Shown piece by piece: positions 13,533 to 17,104 of a DNA stretch of 17,104 nt (the stretch's first letter is position 1; every line of letters starts with the position of its first letter). Source of the stretch: DATFWK01 sp035259345 (GTDB lineage Bacteria; Actinomycetota; Thermoleophilia; Miltoncostaeales; Miltoncostaeaceae); NCBI GenBank assembly GCA_035259345.1, contig DATFWK010000197.1, forward strand, positions 1 through 17,104, read 5' to 3'. Under the pieces are notes generated by a model. That model had not been told where the DNA came from and ran no database searches. It was given only the letters and a program-made list of their open reading frames with translations. The position numbers and the translations under genes are program-made.

Positions 13533-14627
13533 GTGTCCCGTTCAGAGGTCAGCAGAGCAGCCCGCGCGCTCGCGGCCCTCGTCGTCGTTGCAGGGCTCGG
13601 CATCGGCCTCGCCGCCTGCGGGGGCGGGGGATCCGGCGGAGGCTCGTCTGACAGCAGCGCCGTCGCGGTCACGGTCGGCAAGGACCGCATCAGCGAGGGC
13701 GAGGTGCAGCGGCGGGCGCTCTTCATGGGCTCGCAGATCGGTGCGGCGCCGGACCCGAAGACCGCGGAGTTCGCGGTCCTGCGGCGCCAGGCCGCCGAGA
13801 GCCTCGTCGACGAGCGCATCTACCACCGGCTCGCCCTGTCCTGCGGCAAGCCGTGCCGGGTGACCGACGCGCAGGTCCAGAAGGCCGTGGACAATGTGCG
13901 CACCAGCCAGTTCGGCGGCTCCCAGTCGCAGCTCGAGGCGGCGCTCGCCCAGCGCGGCATCACCATGAACGACCTCCACGCCATCCTCCGCGGCCAGTTC
14001 GAGCAGCAGAAGCTCGGGAACCGCATCCGCAACCCCGTGCGCTACACGGACGCGGAGGCGCAGCGCTTCTACCAGGCCCACCTCGCCCAGTACCGCGTGA
14101 AGTCCCAGCGCCGCGCCAGCCACATCCTGCTGGCAACCCGCGCGGCCGCCGAGCGCGTGCGCGCCCAGGCGACGCCGGCCGACTTCGGGCAGCTCGCGAA
14201 GAAGTACTCGATCGACACCGGCTCGAAGGCCAGCGGTGGGGACATCGGCACGATCCCGGGCGACTTCGTGCCCGAGGTGAACGCGGCGCTCGCGGAGCTG
14301 AAGCCCGGCGTGGTCAGCCAGCCGGTGCACAGCCAGTTCGGCTGGCATCTCCTCCTGATCCGCCAGTCGGCCGCGCGCCAGAAGACCTTCTCCGAGGTGC
14401 GCAAGACCATCGTGGACTCGCAGCTGCTCGTCCGCCAGAACGCCGCCGTGACGCGCTGGGAGAAGACGGTGCTCGCCAAGCAGCGCAAGCAGGCTCGCTA
14501 CGTCGACACGGCCCTCGCCCCGCCGAAGCCCGCGAAGGCCCCGGCGAAGGCGGCCACCAAGACCACTCCGGCGACGAAGACGACCGCGCCGGCAACCAAG
14601 ACGACGCCGGCCACGCCCTACCCATGA
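13533..14627 (+). CDS. Lipoprotein foldase with PpiC-type (parvulin) domain, PrsA/SurA-like
   Basis: This extracytoplasmic protein probably helps fold exported proteins. The lipoprotein signal has a basic start and a hydrophobic core (12-27), with lipobox LAAC placing the lipid on Cys29, then a Gly/Ser linker. The SurA_N-like helical part is about 45-190. The parvulin domain (about 192-278) shows RRASHILLATRA, ADFGQLAKKYSIDTGSKASG, GDIGTIPGDFVPE and VHSQFGWHLLLI. Cys104 and Cys108 (SCGKPC) may form a disulfide. The tail from about 330 is a Lys/Ala/Pro/Thr repeat. GTG 13533 is supported by the signal peptide, since no other start precedes the core, and the mRNA looks leaderless. The stop overlaps mazG (ATGA), so the two are coupled. 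Confidence 0.92.
   Translation: MSRSEVSRAARALAALVVVAGLGIGLAACGGGGSGGGSSDSSAVAVTVGKDRISEGEVQRRALFMGSQIGAAPDPKTAEFAVLRRQAAESLVDERIYHRLALSCGKPCRVTDAQVQKAVDNVRTSQFGGSQSQLEAALAQRGITMNDLHAILRGQFEQQKLGNRIRNPVRYTDAEAQRFYQAHLAQYRVKSQRRASHILLATRAAAERVRAQATPADFGQLAKKYSIDTGSKASGGDIGTIPGDFVPEVNAALAELKPGVVSQPVHSQFGWHLLLIRQSAARQKTFSEVRKTIVDSQLLVRQNAAVTRWEKTVLAKQRKQARYVDTALAPPKPAKAPAKAATKTTPATKTTAPATKTTPATPYP
14542..14618 (+). repeat. Degenerate repeats coding the Thr/Lys/Ala/Pro tail
   Basis: Three similar units of about 27 bases (core ACCAAGACGACGCCGGC) code for ATKTTPATKTTAPATKTTPA at the end of the foldase. Such tails resemble cell-wall-spanning or disordered segments. The number of units may vary between strains. 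Confidence 0.6.
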
Positions 14628-15652
14628 CCGTGATGGTGGTCGGCCTCGGCCCGGGTGACCCGGACGCCGTGCCGATCGCCGCGGTGCGCGCGCTCGAGCG
14701 GGAGGGGCCGCTGCTCGCGCCGGCGCTCGACCCGGCTCTCGCCGCGCTGCTCCCGCGCGCGCCGGAGCCGCTCGGCCCGCTCGGCGAGATCCCCGACGGC
14801 GCCGTCGTCGCCGCGCCGGACGCCGAGGCGCTTCGCATCGCGCGCGCCCTGCCCGGCGCCGAGACGCTCCCTCCCCGCCCGGCGCTCCGCGCCCGCGTGA
14901 TCGGCGCAGGGGTCGCCCGCCTGGCCGAGGTGGGCGCGCACCTGAGGCGCGAGTGCCCCTGGGACCGGGAGCAGACCGCCGCCACCATCGTGCCGCACAC
15001 GATCGAGGAGGCCTTCGAGGTGGCGGAGGCCGTGGCCGCGGGCGACGTGCCGCGGCAGGCGGACGAGATCGGCGACCTGCTCTTCCAGGCGGTGTTCCTG
15101 GCCCAGCTCCTCGAGGAGTCAGAGGCGATCGACCTCGGCAGCATCGCCGACGATCACGCCACCAAGCTCGTGGCCCGCCACCCGCACGTGTACGGCGACG
15201 CGGTGGCCGCCGACGCGCGCGGCGTGCGCGGCCTGTGGGAACGGCAGAAGCGGGAGAGCCGCGGGCAGGGCATCTTCCACGACCTCCCGCCCGGGCTGCC
15301 GGCCCTCGCCTATGCGACCAAGGCCCAGCGCCGCGCGGCCGCCGTCGGGTTCGAGTATCCGGACGTGGACGCCGCGCTGGACAAGCTCCGCGAGGAGCTC
15401 GGCGAGCTGGAGGCGGCGCCCGGCGGCCGCGAGCTCGGCGACGTCCTCTTCGCCTGCGTGGCCGTGGCGCGCATGCTGGGCGAGGACCCGGAGCTGGCGC
15501 TGCGAGCCGCCGCGGGGCGGTTCCGGCAGCGGGTGGAGCGGGCGGCCGAGCTGGCCGCCGAGGCCGGCGAGCGCTTCGAGGAGCTCGACCCGGGCGCGCA
15601 GCTCGGCTGGTACGAGCAGGCCCGCGCGGCGCCCGGCGCGAGCCCGGCCTGA
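14624..15652 (+). CDS. mazG: MazG NTP pyrophosphohydrolase with shrunken N-terminal methylase remnant
   Basis: The 342-residue protein hydrolyses NTPs to NMP and PPi, removing abnormal nucleotides. MazG domain 1 (about 95-215) has CPWDREQT, EEAFEVAEAV (Glu128, Glu129, Glu132) and DEIGDLLFQ (Glu148, Asp151). Domain 2 (about 225-335) has KLREELGELE (Glu257, Glu258, Glu261) and ELGDVLFA (Glu270, Asp273), so both metal sites are intact. The first 90 residues start with VMVVGLGPGDPDAVPIAAVR, the opening motif of tetrapyrrole (SAM-dependent) methylases as in YabN fusions. The rest of that 200-plus-residue domain is absent, so methylation is unlikely. ATG 14624 overlaps the foldase stop. No separate ribosome site is visible, so translation is probably coupled. 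Confidence 0.93.
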   Translation: MTVMVVGLGPGDPDAVPIAAVRALEREGPLLAPALDPALAALLPRAPEPLGPLGEIPDGAVVAAPDAEALRIARALPGAETLPPRPALRARVIGAGVARLAEVGAHLRRECPWDREQTAATIVPHTIEEAFEVAEAVAAGDVPRQADEIGDLLFQAVFLAQLLEESEAIDLGSIADDHATKLVARHPHVYGDAVAADARGVRGLWERQKRESRGQGIFHDLPPGLPALAYATKAQRRAAAVGFEYPDVDAALDKLREELGELEAAPGGRELGDVLFACVAVARMLGEDPELALRAAAGRFRQRVERAAELAAEAGERFEELDPGAQLGWYEQARAAPGASPA

Positions 15653-15655
15653 CGG

Positions 15656-15678
15656 CCGGCCGGCGGCCGACCGGCCGG
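15656..15678 (+). terminator. Hairpin between mazG and eno
   Basis: CCGGCCGG (15656-15663) repeats at 15671-15678. As it is self-complementary, the two copies can form an 8-bp stem with a 7-base loop, starting 3 bases after the mazG stop. It lies upstream of the eno -10 box. No T-run. Confidence 0.5.
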
Positions 15679-15689
15679 GATGGCGTGGG

Positions 15690-15695
15690 TAGACT
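15690..15695 (+). promoter_or_regulatory. -10 box of eno
   Basis: TAGACT lies 33 bases before the eno ATG. CCGACC (15667-15672), 17 bases upstream, keeps only the central GAC of a -35 consensus. The site overlaps the right side of the mazG hairpin region. Confidence 0.45.
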
Positions 15696-15728
15696 CCGCG
15701 GCCGTCCCGCAGCCGACCCGGAGCGCCC

Positions 15729-17002
<1,274 letters not shown>

Positions 17003-17006
<4 letters not shown>

Positions 17007-17104
17007 CCCCGTCCGCCCGCGCCGCGCCGGCAGGAGTGCGCGCCGCGAGGGCGTACGCGGAGGGTGGACCGCCGACCGCCGAGCCCCACCGGGAGGGCCG
17101 CACC
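17003..17104 (+). CDS. Start of a gene coupled to eno, possibly FtsB/DivIC (cut by window end)
   Basis: ATG 17003 overlaps the eno stop and the frame is open for 34 codons to the window edge. The visible residues (MTPSARAAPAGVRAARAYAE and onward) are a disordered Ala/Arg/Pro/Gly-rich start with no motif. In Actinomycetota the gene after eno is commonly ftsB/divIC, a small septum protein whose coiled coil and membrane helix would come later. The assignment rests on position alone. An in-frame GTG at 17036 is an alternative start. Confidence 0.45.

Overview
The window is very GC-rich and densely packed, with GTG starts, stop/start overlaps of the ATGA and GTGA type and Shine-Dalgarno sites of the GGAGG class. 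Its core genes run prs - rplY - pth - mfd - peptidyl-prolyl isomerase lipoprotein - mazG - eno - start of a possible ftsB/divIC. I recognise this order from Actinomycetota. A deep branch such as Thermoleophilia would fit, but the class is a guess.

Bases 1-499 carry the 3' end of prs. Bases 531-8840 are accessory genes lying between prs and rplY, which are often neighbours in Actinomycetota. They come in three groups. (a) An unknown gene on the minus strand is divergent from a CRP-type regulator, which overlaps a membrane-anchored di-haem cytochrome c of the CCP/MauG type. A GTGA-N6-TCAC operator-like site lies about 70 bp before the cytochrome. (b) Three small stress- or envelope-type genes follow: an SRPBCC protein, a secreted Gly/Pro-tailed protein and a DoxX membrane protein. 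(c) An IclR-family regulator is divergent from a tightly coupled operon of amidohydrolase, DUF59/MIP18-like protein and NAD-type zinc alcohol dehydrogenase. This trio resembles the accessory end of actinobacterial propane-monooxygenase (soluble di-iron) operons, but no monooxygenase gene is present here.

Bases 8841-17104 are housekeeping. rplY, pth and mfd appear to be one transcription unit. A PpiC-type lipoprotein with a probably leaderless mRNA is coupled to a MazG fusion protein carrying a shrunken methylase remnant. After a hairpin, eno has its own -10 box and overlaps the start of the next gene. The genes serve nucleotide precursor supply, translation, transcription-coupled repair, envelope protein folding, NTP clean-up and glycolysis.

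Intergenic ends are mostly marked by GC-rich hairpins without T-tracts. No tRNA, rRNA, CRISPR array, insertion sequence or phage gene was seen.
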